From Nodularia sphaerocarpa UHCC 0038 (GTDB lineage: Bacteria > Cyanobacteriota > Cyanobacteriia > Cyanobacteriales > Nostocaceae): a DNA stretch of 64,000 nucleotides. The translations under genes were made by a program, and so were the position numbers. The notes under the pieces were generated by a model that saw only the letters and a program-made list of their open reading frames with translations, did not search any database and had not been told where the DNA came from. This document shows positions 43,641 through 52,052 of the stretch, piece by piece. Location of the stretch: the NCBI RefSeq assembly GCF_022376295.1, contig NZ_CP060140.1:3414356-3478355 (forward strand). The letters are read 5' to 3'. How positions within the stretch are numbered: position 1 is the stretch's first letter; every line of letters begins with the position of its first letter.

Positions 43641-43958
43641 ATGTTGGAAAATAATAGATCAAACAATTCATTTCTTTTTCAGTCTCTGTCTGAAAAAGAG
43701 CAAGAAAGTCTATCTGGTGGGCTAGCGGAAGGTATGCTAGGAAGCAGTAATTTTTTATTTCAGAAAACTGACATTCAAACTGAGGCAGATAATAATTTAA
43801 ATCCTGCCGACGATGAATCTAGTTCTCAAAGTAGTAAATACAATTTATCGCAGATTACTATGGCATCATCTATAACATTTAGATTCCCGACTTTTAGTGG
43901 TAATAGTAATATCCTAAATAATTTAATACCTCAAATTACCAGTGGATTAATTTCCTAG
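43641..43958 (+). CDS. Double-glycine leader peptide 4
   Basis: 105 aa, starting 29 bp after the exporter gene. Leader MLENNRSNNSFLFQSLSEKE then QESLSGG (G26-G27). The core is Ser/Asn-rich (LAEGMLGSSNFLFQKTDIQT, ASSITFRFPTFSGNSNI) and lacks cysteines; LGSSNF recalls the LAGSNF of peptides 1-2. Probably co-transcribed with the exporter. Confidence 0.78.
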   Translation: MLENNRSNNSFLFQSLSEKEQESLSGGLAEGMLGSSNFLFQKTDIQTEADNNLNPADDESSSQSSKYNLSQITMASSITFRFPTFSGNSNILNNLIPQITSGLIS

Positions 43959-43999
43959 CCGTTACATTTTCTTTCATTCTAAATCCAATTGCTAGTCTC

Positions 44000-44032
44000 A
44001 GATCCCCGATTTCTTTAAGAAGTCGGGGATCT
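44000..44032. repeat. Dispersed 16-bp palindrome
   Basis: AGATCCCCGATTTCTT pairs with AAGAAGTCGGGGATCT, with one G-T pair. This palindrome is widely dispersed in cyanobacterial intergenic DNA. No T run follows, but it could still act in 3' end formation for the exporter-peptide 4 transcript. Confidence 0.75.
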
Positions 44033-44214
44033 ATCTATTCTTACGAATACTTAAAAATATCAACAAACACAAATAAAATTATTTACATGATTCTAAAGAA
44101 GTAAAATTTATTTGTAAGTTTCTAACCTAAGAATAGTTAAAATAAATTTCTAATATCTAATAATAAAAGCATAGGTGATGCCACACCTAAAGTAAGTAAG
44201 TGAGGTACAAATTC

Positions 44215-44433
44215 ATGTCAAACCAAATCATTGAATCTGATTTTTTTGAAGAGTTATCCGCAGAGCAACAACAGCTTTTATCCGGCGGACAAAACCAATT
44301 TGGTATGATGGGAGAATTTGAAGATGAGCCAGAACAATCTGACTGTCCAAAAGATACAGATGAACCCGATTCTGAAGGTACTGTTCGGCGTATTCCTATC
44401 CGCTTGACTGGTATTCTTGAAGTCGTTAAATAA
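44215..44433 (+). CDS. Double-glycine leader peptide 5
   Basis: 72 aa from the ATG at 44215, preceded by AAGTAAGTGAGGTACAAATTC. Leader MSNQIIESDFFEELSAEQQQ then LLSGG (G24-G25). Acidic core (EFEDEPEQSDCPKDTDEPDS) followed by RRIPIRLTGILEVVK. The R-I-P-I-R-x-x-G part is shared with peptide 6, defining a second precursor class. One core Cys. Confidence 0.82.
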   Translation: MSNQIIESDFFEELSAEQQQLLSGGQNQFGMMGEFEDEPEQSDCPKDTDEPDSEGTVRRIPIRLTGILEVVK

Positions 44434-44605
44434 AGACTGAGTATTACCATGATTTCTAGTTAGCTCATAGTCTTGTCTACTTAACTAACAGATTGTTGAC
44501 GGTAAAACGTAAAATCTGAGCCGTGATTTCGTTTCGCACCCAGCCAGAAAATTTTCTGGTATGGGTGCTACCTAAAATTTATGTACTCAATTGAGGTAAC
44601 ACATT

Positions 44606-44827
44606 ATGTCAGAAAAAACAATTCAAACTAATTTATTTGTGGAGTTATCCGCAGAGTCACAAGAACTTATATCTGGGGGTCAACAATTACAATTAGGTGG
44701 ACAAACTAGACCAGATATTACCGTTGTTGGTACTCTCATTGATTCTAGTGGTCAACGTGTCCCGGTTCGGATTTTTGGCTTTGTTGCTGGACAACCTACC
44801 GGCGGTGGCGGTGGTGGTGGTTTCTAA
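44606..44827 (+). CDS. Double-glycine leader peptide 6
   Basis: 73 aa. Leader MSEKTIQTNLFVELSAESQE then LISGG (G24-G25). Core QQLQLGGQTRPDITVVGTLI, DSSGQRVPVRIFGFVAG and a Gly-rich end. RVPVRIFG aligns with RIPIRLTG of peptide 5. No cysteine. Confidence 0.82.
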   Translation: MSEKTIQTNLFVELSAESQELISGGQQLQLGGQTRPDITVVGTLIDSSGQRVPVRIFGFVAGQPTGGGGGGGF

Positions 44828-45556
44828 GAGGTTGTTTGAAAATTGATCGGCTGTGATTTTAGGCACTTATTGCTTCCCCCTAGGGACTGTTTTCAAACCC
44901 AAAATTAGACGTAAATGTAGGTTTGGTTGTTCGCGTCAGCGTTGCGGAGCAAGGATAGCAAACCCAACTTTACCCGATATTTATTCGTTGGGTTGCGCTG
45001 CGCTTAACCCAACCTACGTTTAGACTTTGAAAACACGCCCTAGCCCCCTGAAGAAGGAGGATCTAGAATGTTGTGCTACCGACAATAGGACTTTTCAAAT
45101 ATCCTCAGTTCTACAAAAGAAATGAGATATTCAAAACCTTTCTCCTCATAGGAGAGAGGTTTTTTAGGATCATATTTTTTGTGGGAGAAAATATTCTCTC
45201 AGATTTATTATCTGCCTCATACTGAAGATGTAAATATGATTTATAATGTCATCAGAATATTTTGGCAAATGAACTGAAGGAAATACCTAAAAATTACTGA
45301 TAAAAGGCAAAGGTAAGATTAAATTAGTGGAAAATCAGGAAAATGATTTTTTTGGCAATGTTTAGAAAAACTTATAGTTGAATTAAACCTAAATTTTTCA
45401 TGATTCAAAAGATGTATTTTTTAGGGTATTTATTTATAACTATGGGGCAATTTAATCACTAGAAAATAGGTTTAGAAATAAAAGCACAGGTACAACACTT
45501 CCATAGTTATTTTACGTATGTGTGTACCAGCTATGGACGAATTTGAGGTGAAAATT
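44828..45556. other. Intergenic region with dispersed repeats
   Basis: Contains a cyanobacterial GTTGGGTT...AACCCAAC palindrome (44987-45013) and an intrinsic-terminator-like hairpin (listed separately). I see no gene. Confidence 0.5.
45136..45166 (+). terminator. Terminator-like hairpin after the peptide 6 region
   Basis: ACCTTTCTCCT pairs with AGGAGAGAGGT (11 bp, one G-T) across a CAT loop and is followed by six Ts in total. Confidence 0.6.
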
Positions 45557-45769
45557 ATGTCAGTTAAAGACCTTCAATCTGATTTGTTGATGGATTTATC
45601 CACAGAAGAACAGCAGCATCTTTCTGGGGGCTATGGCTTCGGCTTCGGTGGCTTCCGTCCCGGTTTCGGAGGCCGTGGCTGGGGAGGTCATCGTGGCTTC
45701 GGTGGCTTCGGTCCCGGTTTCGGAGGTCGTGGCTGGGGAGGTCATCGTCGCGGCGGCTGGTTCTACTAA
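45557..45769 (+). CDS. Double-glycine leader peptide 7, Gly/Trp/His/Arg-rich
   Basis: 70 aa from the ATG at 45557 (GAGGTGAAAATT before it; upstream ATG/TTG starts rejected). Leader MSVKDLQSDLLMDLSTEEQQ then HLSGG (G24-G25). The 45-residue core is almost only Gly, Phe, Arg, Trp, His and Pro, with a repeated unit of about 16-18 residues (FRPGFGGRGWGGHRGFGG, FGPGFGGRGWGGHRRGG). The DNA is a near-perfect direct repeat. A cationic, aromatic peptide, unlike the acidic Gly-rich tails of peptides 1-2. It could be metal-binding (His) or membrane-active. Confidence 0.8.
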   Translation: MSVKDLQSDLLMDLSTEEQQHLSGGYGFGFGGFRPGFGGRGWGGHRGFGGFGPGFGGRGWGGHRRGGWFY

Positions 45770-45851
45770 TGTGCCATTCGCCTACACTTACCTGACAGGT
45801 AGGTGTAGGAAGTTGACGGGGTTAAAAAGCCTGTCCCCGCAGCTGTTACTC

Positions 45852-45878
45852 AACGAAGCCCGTGGGGGCTTCGTTTTT
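45852..45878 (+). terminator. Intrinsic terminator of the peptide cluster
   Basis: AACGAAGCCC, loop GTGG, GGGCTTCGTT, followed by a T run (45875-45878). Located 80 bp after peptide 7 and also between it and the convergent hydrolase gene. Confidence 0.82.
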
Positions 45879-45886
45879 CTCAATTG

Positions 45887-46810
45887 CTAATCAGAGGTAT
45901 AGCGATCGCCTTTGGCGCGGCTTTGCCCATCGCTCATCCAATGAAGTAAAATGGGATTGACTAACTCCGGTGCTTCATCTTGGGGGCAATGTCCCACACC
46001 TTCCAAGGGGATAAATCTTAGCACTTGCGGATAGTTGGCTAGTTCTCTACCTAAATCTATCGGTTCCCAGGGGTCGGCTGTTCCCCAGAGAATAATGGCA
46101 GGACAAGGTAGTAAAGGTAAAAGGTCTTCTGGTAGAGGCCCTGTAGAATAGGAAGTAAAAGCGAGAAACACGGCTACAGCGCCTGGGTCTTTTGCTGGTG
46201 CTGTGAGAATATCAACCAACTCATCTGTGACTATCTCTGCATTAGCGTAGGCTTGAAGCAAAATCTTGCGGACTGTTTTCGGTTGAGCAACTTGATTGAA
46301 AAAAAACTGTCCCACTGATTTAATAGATAATATCCGTTGGAGAATCGGTGCGCCGAAACGACGAGACCAAGGTAGTGTTTCCCGTTTGCGATCGTGCAAT
46401 AATCGTAAGGAACAGTTGAGTAGAGCTACTCCTAAAGCTATATCCGGGTTGCTGACTGCTGCTTGTAATAAGACAATACAGCCAATGGAATTTCCCACTA
46501 AAAAAGCAGGTTCACCCACTACTTCCCGGCAAAAGTCGGCTAACTGCTCTCCCCAGGTTTCCAGGGTGTAGTTAATTTCTTCCCCCGGTTGAGGTTTCGC
46601 GGAACCGCCAAAGCCAATTAAATCAATGGCATAAACACGACAATTTTCTGCTAGCACGGGGATATTTTTGCGCCAGTGCCACCATGAGGCTCCAAAGCCA
46701 TGCACGAGAACAACTGCGGGGCCATGAGTTCCTTGAGTTTGATAGCAGATGGGGAAACCTCGCCAAATCCAAGTTTTGCTGGACGTAAATGTGTTTGTGG
46801 AAGTTGTCAT
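45887..46810 (-). CDS. Alpha/beta hydrolase
   Basis: 307 aa from the ATG at 46810 (MTTSTNTFTSSKTWIWRGFP). Alpha/beta-hydrolase signatures: VVLVHGFGASWWHWRKNIPV (oxyanion region HGFGAS), nucleophile elbow VGNSIGC, Asp in IILWGTADPWEP and His in GVGHCPQDEAPE. Resembles the plant/cyanobacterial pheophytinase-like or haloalkane-dehalogenase-like hydrolases common in Nostocales; the substrate cannot be told from sequence. No signal peptide. Confidence 0.9.
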   Translation of the reverse strand: MTTSTNTFTSSKTWIWRGFPICYQTQGTHGPAVVLVHGFGASWWHWRKNIPVLAENCRVYAIDLIGFGGSAKPQPGEEINYTLETWGEQLADFCREVVGEPAFLVGNSIGCIVLLQAAVSNPDIALGVALLNCSLRLLHDRKRETLPWSRRFGAPILQRILSIKSVGQFFFNQVAQPKTVRKILLQAYANAEIVTDELVDILTAPAKDPGAVAVFLAFTSYSTGPLPEDLLPLLPCPAIILWGTADPWEPIDLGRELANYPQVLRFIPLEGVGHCPQDEAPELVNPILLHWMSDGQSRAKGDRYTSD

Positions 46811-47098
46811 AATAAATTTATTTTGATCATACTTCACATTTCGTAATCTTGCGGGTTCCTTACCTGGATAGGGACAGGGGCAGCCTCTGTGGTGAAAAAA
46901 ATGTGAGGATGTGCTTTTGTGTGATGTAATAGAATTACAATTTTTAGTAAATTCAGTAGTTTCACAATTTACGATCGCCAGATTGGTCTGTAAGATGATG
47001 GGAAATCAAGGATTGGCTGAAAATTGGTTTGCACAAAAAAAAGTCACCCTAAATTTCACATAAACTTTTTTATTATTAGTTCCTTACGACTATAGAAG

Positions 47099-47653
47099 AT
47101 GAATATACTAGAAACAATTCATACACCTGTTGGTAGCTACGCACCAGATTTTGAGCTTCCTGGAATTGACGATCAAGTACACCATCTGAGCCGTTATTTA
47201 GAAAAGTTTCGTGCAGTTGGTGTGATTGCGATGTGCAACCACTGTCCTTATGTCAGCTTGTATGTAGAGAGATTAAAAAAGATTCAAGCGGAATTTGCTC
47301 AAGATGGTTTTACTCTGATTGGGATGAATGGTAGCATTACTACACAAAACCTGAACGAAAGCTTTGAGCAGATGAAAGCTTTTGCACAACGTCACCAGTT
47401 GAATTTTCCTTATATATGGGACTCAACCCAAGATGTGACTCGTAGTTTTGGCGCTAGTAAAACGCCAATGGCTTTTCTGATCGATAAGAATGGTATAGTG
47501 CAGTACAAAGGACAAATTGACAATCATCCCCAAGAACCATCATCTGTGGGAGAAGATTATTTGAGAAATGCGATCGCTTCTCTGCTCAATGGTCAAGCAA
47601 TTAACCTAGCAGAAACAGCAGCAGTAGGGACTTCATTGATTTGGCGGAACTAG
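47099..47653 (+). CDS. Thioredoxin/AhpC-TSA-like redox protein
   Basis: 184 aa. Thioredoxin fold with PDFELPGIDDQVHHLSRYLE, active-site CNHCPY (CxxC), cis-Pro in SKTPMAFLIDKNG and a conserved tail DNHPQEPSSVGEDYL. Members of this cyanobacterial family resemble alkyl hydroperoxide reductase/thiol peroxidases but carry CxxC. Cytoplasmic, no signal. About 70 bp upstream of pyrH, same strand. Confidence 0.88.
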   Translation: MNILETIHTPVGSYAPDFELPGIDDQVHHLSRYLEKFRAVGVIAMCNHCPYVSLYVERLKKIQAEFAQDGFTLIGMNGSITTQNLNESFEQMKAFAQRHQLNFPYIWDSTQDVTRSFGASKTPMAFLIDKNGIVQYKGQIDNHPQEPSSVGEDYLRNAIASLLNGQAINLAETAAVGTSLIWRN

Positions 47654-47723
47654 ACATATATAGTCGCGGTACTGCTATCTTAAATTGGAGGCAATTGCAA
47701 CTTTTTTGATAAAGCGTAACTTC

Positions 47724-48452
47724 ATGGGAACGAATTACCGACGGGTTTTACTTAAACTAAGCGGTGAAGCCTTAATGGGCAACATGGGCTATGGTATTGA
47801 TCCAGAAGTGGTCAAGGAAATAGCCGAGGAAGTAGCAGAGGTGGTAGCCACCGGCGTTCAAATCGCCATCGTCGTAGGCGGCGGGAATATTTTTCGTGGC
47901 GTTAAAGCTGCGTCGGCGGGGATGGACAGGGCAGCTGCTGACTACATAGGGATGATTGCCACGGTAATGAATGCCATGACGCTACAAGATTGCTTAGAGC
48001 GAATTGGGGTACAGACGCGGGTACAAACCGCGATCGCTATGCAAGAATTAGCGGAACCGTATATCCGTCGTCGCGCCATCCGCCATTTAGAAAAAGGGCG
48101 GGTGGTAATTTTTGGTGCAGGTTCAGGAAATCCCTTCTTTACCACTGACACCACCGCAGCCTTAAGAGCCGCAGAAATTGATGCCGAGGTGATTTTTAAA
48201 GCCACCAAGGTAGACGGCATATACGATGCTGACCCCCATATTTATCCAGAGGCCAAGCGTTACACCAGTCTCACCTACGCGCACGTTTTAGCCAAAGATT
48301 TGCGCGTCATGGATAGTACAGCGATCGCCTTGTGTAAAGACAATAATATCCCAATTCTGGTATTTGATTTAACGGTGCGAGGTAACGTCCGCCGAGCCGT
48401 CTTGGGAGAAAAAATCGGCACCCTTGTGGGAGGTTCATGTGAAATTATCTGA
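47724..48452 (+). CDS. pyrH: UMP kinase
   Basis: 242 aa from the ATG at 47724 (MGTNYRRVLLKLSGEALMGN). Amino-acid-kinase fold: VLLKLSGEAL, VVGGGNIFRG, AADYIGMIATVMNAM, IFGAGSGNPFFTTDTTAALR, KATKVDGIYDADPHIYPEAK. Phosphorylates UMP to UDP for nucleotide synthesis. A longer frame from 47685 is rejected. It overlaps frr by 14 bp, the common pyrH-frr pair. Confidence 0.97.
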   Translation: MGTNYRRVLLKLSGEALMGNMGYGIDPEVVKEIAEEVAEVVATGVQIAIVVGGGNIFRGVKAASAGMDRAAADYIGMIATVMNAMTLQDCLERIGVQTRVQTAIAMQELAEPYIRRRAIRHLEKGRVVIFGAGSGNPFFTTDTTAALRAAEIDAEVIFKATKVDGIYDADPHIYPEAKRYTSLTYAHVLAKDLRVMDSTAIALCKDNNIPILVFDLTVRGNVRRAVLGEKIGTLVGGSCEII

Positions 48453-48987
48453 AGCTAAGAGTACGATGGAAAAGACCGTTGAGGCAACTCAACGAGCTTT
48501 TAACAGCATTCGCACTGGCCGCGCCAATGCGAGTTTACTAGATAAAGTATCGGTGGACTACCACGGTACACCGACATCGTTGAAATCACTGGCAAACATT
48601 AGCACGCCAGATGCCACAACGATATTGATTCAGCCTTACGATAAAGGCAGCTTAAACATAGTCGAGAAAGCAATTTCCCTGTCTGATATCGGTTTAACAC
48701 CCAGTAACGACGGTTCTGTGATTCGGCTCAATATACCACCATTGACAAGCGATCGCCGGAAAGAATTTGTCAAAATTGCTGCTAAGTATGCTGAAGAAGG
48801 TCGCGTAGCCATTCGCAATATCCGTCGTGATGTCCAAGACACCATTCGCAAAGAGGAAAAAGCTAGCGAAATCTCTAAAGATGAATCCAAAGACCAACAA
48901 GATCAACTGCAAAAACTCACAAACAAGTACACTTCCAGAATAGATGACTTACTGGCAGAAAAAGAAAAAGACATTACAACTGTCTAA
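48439..48987 (+). CDS. frr: Ribosome recycling factor
   Basis: 182 aa from a GTG at 48439, inside the end of pyrH. VEATQRAFNSIRTGRANASL LDKVSVDYHGTPTSL-type start and LNIPPLTSDRRKEFVKIAAK, VAIRNIRRDVQD are diagnostic of RRF. Splits post-termination ribosomes with EF-G. Length is typical. An upstream TTG at 48424 is less likely. Confidence 0.96.
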   Translation: MKLSEAKSTMEKTVEATQRAFNSIRTGRANASLLDKVSVDYHGTPTSLKSLANISTPDATTILIQPYDKGSLNIVEKAISLSDIGLTPSNDGSVIRLNIPPLTSDRRKEFVKIAAKYAEEGRVAIRNIRRDVQDTIRKEEKASEISKDESKDQQDQLQKLTNKYTSRIDDLLAEKEKDITTV

Positions 48988-49609
48988 CAGCAGCTCATAG
49001 AGTCGAGTATTTTTAACTAGAAAGACTGGAGAATCTTGTATAAATTCTTCAGTCTTTCTTTTTTGTAGAAAGCCAAATTAGTTGCGCGGCGCGACAACAC
49101 ACCCTACACTGAATTTGTCTTGACATAGTTATGAATATTCGTCGCTACCAATTTACAGCAATTTTCGGTTAATTAGACCACAGTGTAGAGACTTTACCTG
49201 CAACATCTCCACAGGGTTTCATTGTACCCAACACCAATCCCGATGTGACGGCGAAGACTGTAGCAGATAGTACAGATAGATTTTTCATTACCTTAGTGCG
49301 ATCGCTAATCTTATAGAGAGTTTCCGTAAAGATCATACATGGTTTCTCGGAGTAAAAGCGCTATGAATACCCTACAAATGCGCTCTCATTTCAACTTATG
49401 TAAATTCATTCCGAGTTTGAAATTTTCATCATGCAAGATCAGTTGAACATCCTATAATTTGCATACATAGCATCATTTAATATAACTCTTGTGGGGGTGG
49501 GCATCCTGCCCGCCCTTGATGTCCAAATTCAAAGCGGAACAGCTGATCAGCATCGCAAAATATGAAAGCAACCCTTTCTTCCCCACCGCCTGTATTTCTG
49601 GAAAAATCA
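48988..49609. other. Intergenic region downstream of frr
   Basis: After the terminator, a 46-codon frame near 49180-49316 (ending in a TAG after ITLVRSLIL) looks like a gene remnant without a start. A dispersed GGGTGGGCATCCTGCCCGCC repeat lies at about 49495. No supported gene. Confidence 0.4.
49019..49065 (+). terminator. Intrinsic terminator of pyrH-frr
   Basis: A 16-bp stem (AGAAAGACTGGAGAAT with ATTCTTCAGTCTTTCT, one G-T) and a short loop are followed by a run of Ts. About 30 bp after the frr stop. Confidence 0.88.
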
Positions 49610-50602
49610 TCAGCCAGTATTAAATTTATGCAAACAAATTCCCTTATTCCAACCTACACGGACACCTTTTAGACACTGCTGGATATATTTCCACAGCATC
49701 TTATAGGAGAGATTGTGAGTAAACTTAAGGCGAATTATTCTTAATAAACAGCGATAAATCAGTAGTAGAGTCAAGCGAATGACCAAAACAGGAAAAGGCA
49801 CTTTATTAAAAGCGTGTTTTAAAGCAAAATAGGTAGTATTCTTAGCCAGAGAATACCAACAAGTTAGATGTTTTTGGTCTAAGCGATTGTGACTAGGTTG
49901 AGGGTAATGGTCTACAACTACATCACAATGGTGGATTTCATAGCCAGCTTGAATCAGGCGCAAACAAACATCAGTTTCATCTAAAAAATAGTCGAAAAAC
50001 TCATCATATCCGTTAATCTTTTCTAGCAAATCTTTGCGATAAGATGAATTTGTCCCCATCAAACCATTATACCAAAAACCTTGCGGTTGATTATGATTAA
50101 TCACACCAGCCAAACAAATTGGACTTGTATTACTAATAATATTTGTAATGCCACGATGATATTGTAAAGGATAACCAGGACTTGTCATATCACGCACCGC
50201 ACCACCAACACCAGCACAGTTATCACCATATAAAAAATATGTAGATAAAAGTTTTTCTATCCAGTCAGGTGGCGGAATTGCATCATCATCAATAAAAGCA
50301 ATAATCGCACCTGATGCCAACTTTATACCCACATTGCGAGACACACTGATATTTCTTTCTTGAACAGTTGCTAATTTGAGATTTCTGTTGAAACTGCTCA
50401 ACATTATAGTTAACATTTCCATAGTTTCACTATTCGATGAACCATCAACTACAATAACTTCATAACAGGAATAAGTAATTTTTTTGATAGCTAACAGTGT
50501 CTTCTCTAAAGAAATCCGACGGTCAGCCGTACAGATAACAATAGATATTAAAATTGTTTCATTTGGGTTTACTTCCGCTTCTAATAAACTACTGCAAAAC
50601 AT
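49610..50602 (-). CDS. Glycosyltransferase family 2
   Basis: 330 aa. GT-A fold: ISIVICTADRRISLEKTLLA, VVDGSSNSETMEML, and the metal/sugar-nucleotide motif IIAFIDDDAIPPPDWI; an acceptor region DETDVCLRLIQAGYEIHHC follows. The C-terminal hydrophobic stretch (FPVLVIRLTLLLIYRCLLRI) may bind the membrane. Its start overlaps the end of the upstream GT4 gene by 14 bp. It is the last gene of a minus-strand glycan set. Confidence 0.9.
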   Translation of the reverse strand: MFCSSLLEAEVNPNETILISIVICTADRRISLEKTLLAIKKITYSCYEVIVVDGSSNSETMEMLTIMLSSFNRNLKLATVQERNISVSRNVGIKLASGAIIAFIDDDAIPPPDWIEKLLSTYFLYGDNCAGVGGAVRDMTSPGYPLQYHRGITNIISNTSPICLAGVINHNQPQGFWYNGLMGTNSSYRKDLLEKINGYDEFFDYFLDETDVCLRLIQAGYEIHHCDVVVDHYPQPSHNRLDQKHLTCWYSLAKNTTYFALKHAFNKVPFPVLVIRLTLLLIYRCLLRIIRLKFTHNLSYKMLWKYIQQCLKGVRVGWNKGICLHKFNTG

Positions 50603-52031
50603 TATTTTTTTTTAAAACTCCTTTTATGTAAATCCTCATGGGTGCAGATAAAGATAATTTATCTGCAAGACGTTTGGTAATTTTCCAAACTATTGCTAAA
50701 ATTAAACTTCTCAGACTTGAACCTGATAAATCTTTGAAATTATTTGCATATATTTTGCCTGGTTGTAAATCAAGTTCTTGTAATCTAGTAAATAAAAAAT
50801 AATTAGAACTTATCTTTGATATTTGCGGTACTTTGCTCAATTGCGTGAATACATCAAAATCAAACTCTGAAATCGGTTGTGATTTAATTTGATTCAGCAT
50901 TTGGGGATTTTGGATAATTTGAGTTAAAAGTGCAGTTAATCCCTGCACAGAACCATCAAACTTATAACAATTAACTCCATGCTGAAAATGTGATTTAAAT
51001 GCGGGAATATCTGCTAAAATCAGAGGTACTCCCATCCAGTTAAGCTCATGGGCAGCCAGACAGAAAGTTTCCACACGAGACGCAAAAATTGCCAAATGTG
51101 ACTCTTGCGCTAGTTTTAAGTATTCCTCTGCTAAATACTGCCCAGAAAATGCAAAATGTTTGAGAAAGTTTGGAGAAATAAAACTTTTAACTTCATCGAG
51201 ATAAGACTTATATTTTGGGTTAGTCGTAGCTAAATTGTATCCCGCAAAAGTCACATAAATCTGCTCAGTCAAACTCAGACAAATTTCTTCACAAGCACGA
51301 GCTATGATGTCCGTACCCTTCAAATGTACTATTCTTCCTGGACAGAGAATTTTTATCGGAAATTGAGGATGGTTAATTGCACAGTGGCTATTTTGTTCTG
51401 CAAGCTGACGATAAGGTAAAGGAGAGACAAACACTTGATTATGAATACCAAAATAGCTAGTGTACCAGTCTGCTACAGACTGAGAAGGACTTTTCCAAGC
51501 ATCTGCTAATTCTAAGCAAAATCTTTCCGCATAATTAGACAATATATAGTCATTTCCGACATCCAAAGCTACAGGATAACGGTCTGTTAAATCCCAAATT
51601 TCTCTAGCCCCATGTAAATGAACCCAGATGGGTACATTTTTGAACACTGAATCAGGATTACAATGTTTGTCTCGCAGGGTATGAAATCCCATACCTCCAT
51701 GTTCACACCATTCCACCCCAACTATATTTTTATCAGCAATTATTTTTTTTAACCCCTCTGCTAAAGCTAAAGAAGTTTTTTCTATATTATAAATATCTTC
51801 CGAATTTAGCTGAATATCAGCCAATTCATTAATATGATATATTTCACATTTTAAACTGCATGAATTAAAGTATTCTCTGGCTTTGATAGCCGTAATTTCA
51901 GGAATGTTATACAATAAAATTAACGGTGTATATTCTGAACTTTGTAAATATTGAATAATTTTTGATATATATTGTCCTATTCCGCCACTAATAAACGGTG
52001 CAATTTCTAGGGTAGGAAAAACTATGTACAT
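50589..52031 (-). CDS. Glycosyltransferase family 4 (GT-B)
   Basis: 480 aa. The N-terminal GT4-like acceptor domain is marked by FISGGIGQYISKIIQYLQ; the C-terminal Rossmann domain by PIKILCPGRIVHLKGTDIIA and ASRVETFCLAAHELNWMGVP (the E-x7-E-like donor-binding site). Then an extra 80 residues of unknown function. Probably adds a hexose to an extracellular polysaccharide or lipid-linked chain. Separated by 21 bp from the next gene upstream. Confidence 0.88.
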   Translation of the reverse strand: MYIVFPTLEIAPFISGGIGQYISKIIQYLQSSEYTPLILLYNIPEITAIKAREYFNSCSLKCEIYHINELADIQLNSEDIYNIEKTSLALAEGLKKIIADKNIVGVEWCEHGGMGFHTLRDKHCNPDSVFKNVPIWVHLHGAREIWDLTDRYPVALDVGNDYILSNYAERFCLELADAWKSPSQSVADWYTSYFGIHNQVFVSPLPYRQLAEQNSHCAINHPQFPIKILCPGRIVHLKGTDIIARACEEICLSLTEQIYVTFAGYNLATTNPKYKSYLDEVKSFISPNFLKHFAFSGQYLAEEYLKLAQESHLAIFASRVETFCLAAHELNWMGVPLILADIPAFKSHFQHGVNCYKFDGSVQGLTALLTQIIQNPQMLNQIKSQPISEFDFDVFTQLSKVPQISKISSNYFLFTRLQELDLQPGKIYANNFKDLSGSSLRSLILAIVWKITKRLADKLSLSAPMRIYIKGVLKKNNVLQ

Positions 52032-52052
52032 AAAATTATATTTTCAGATCCT

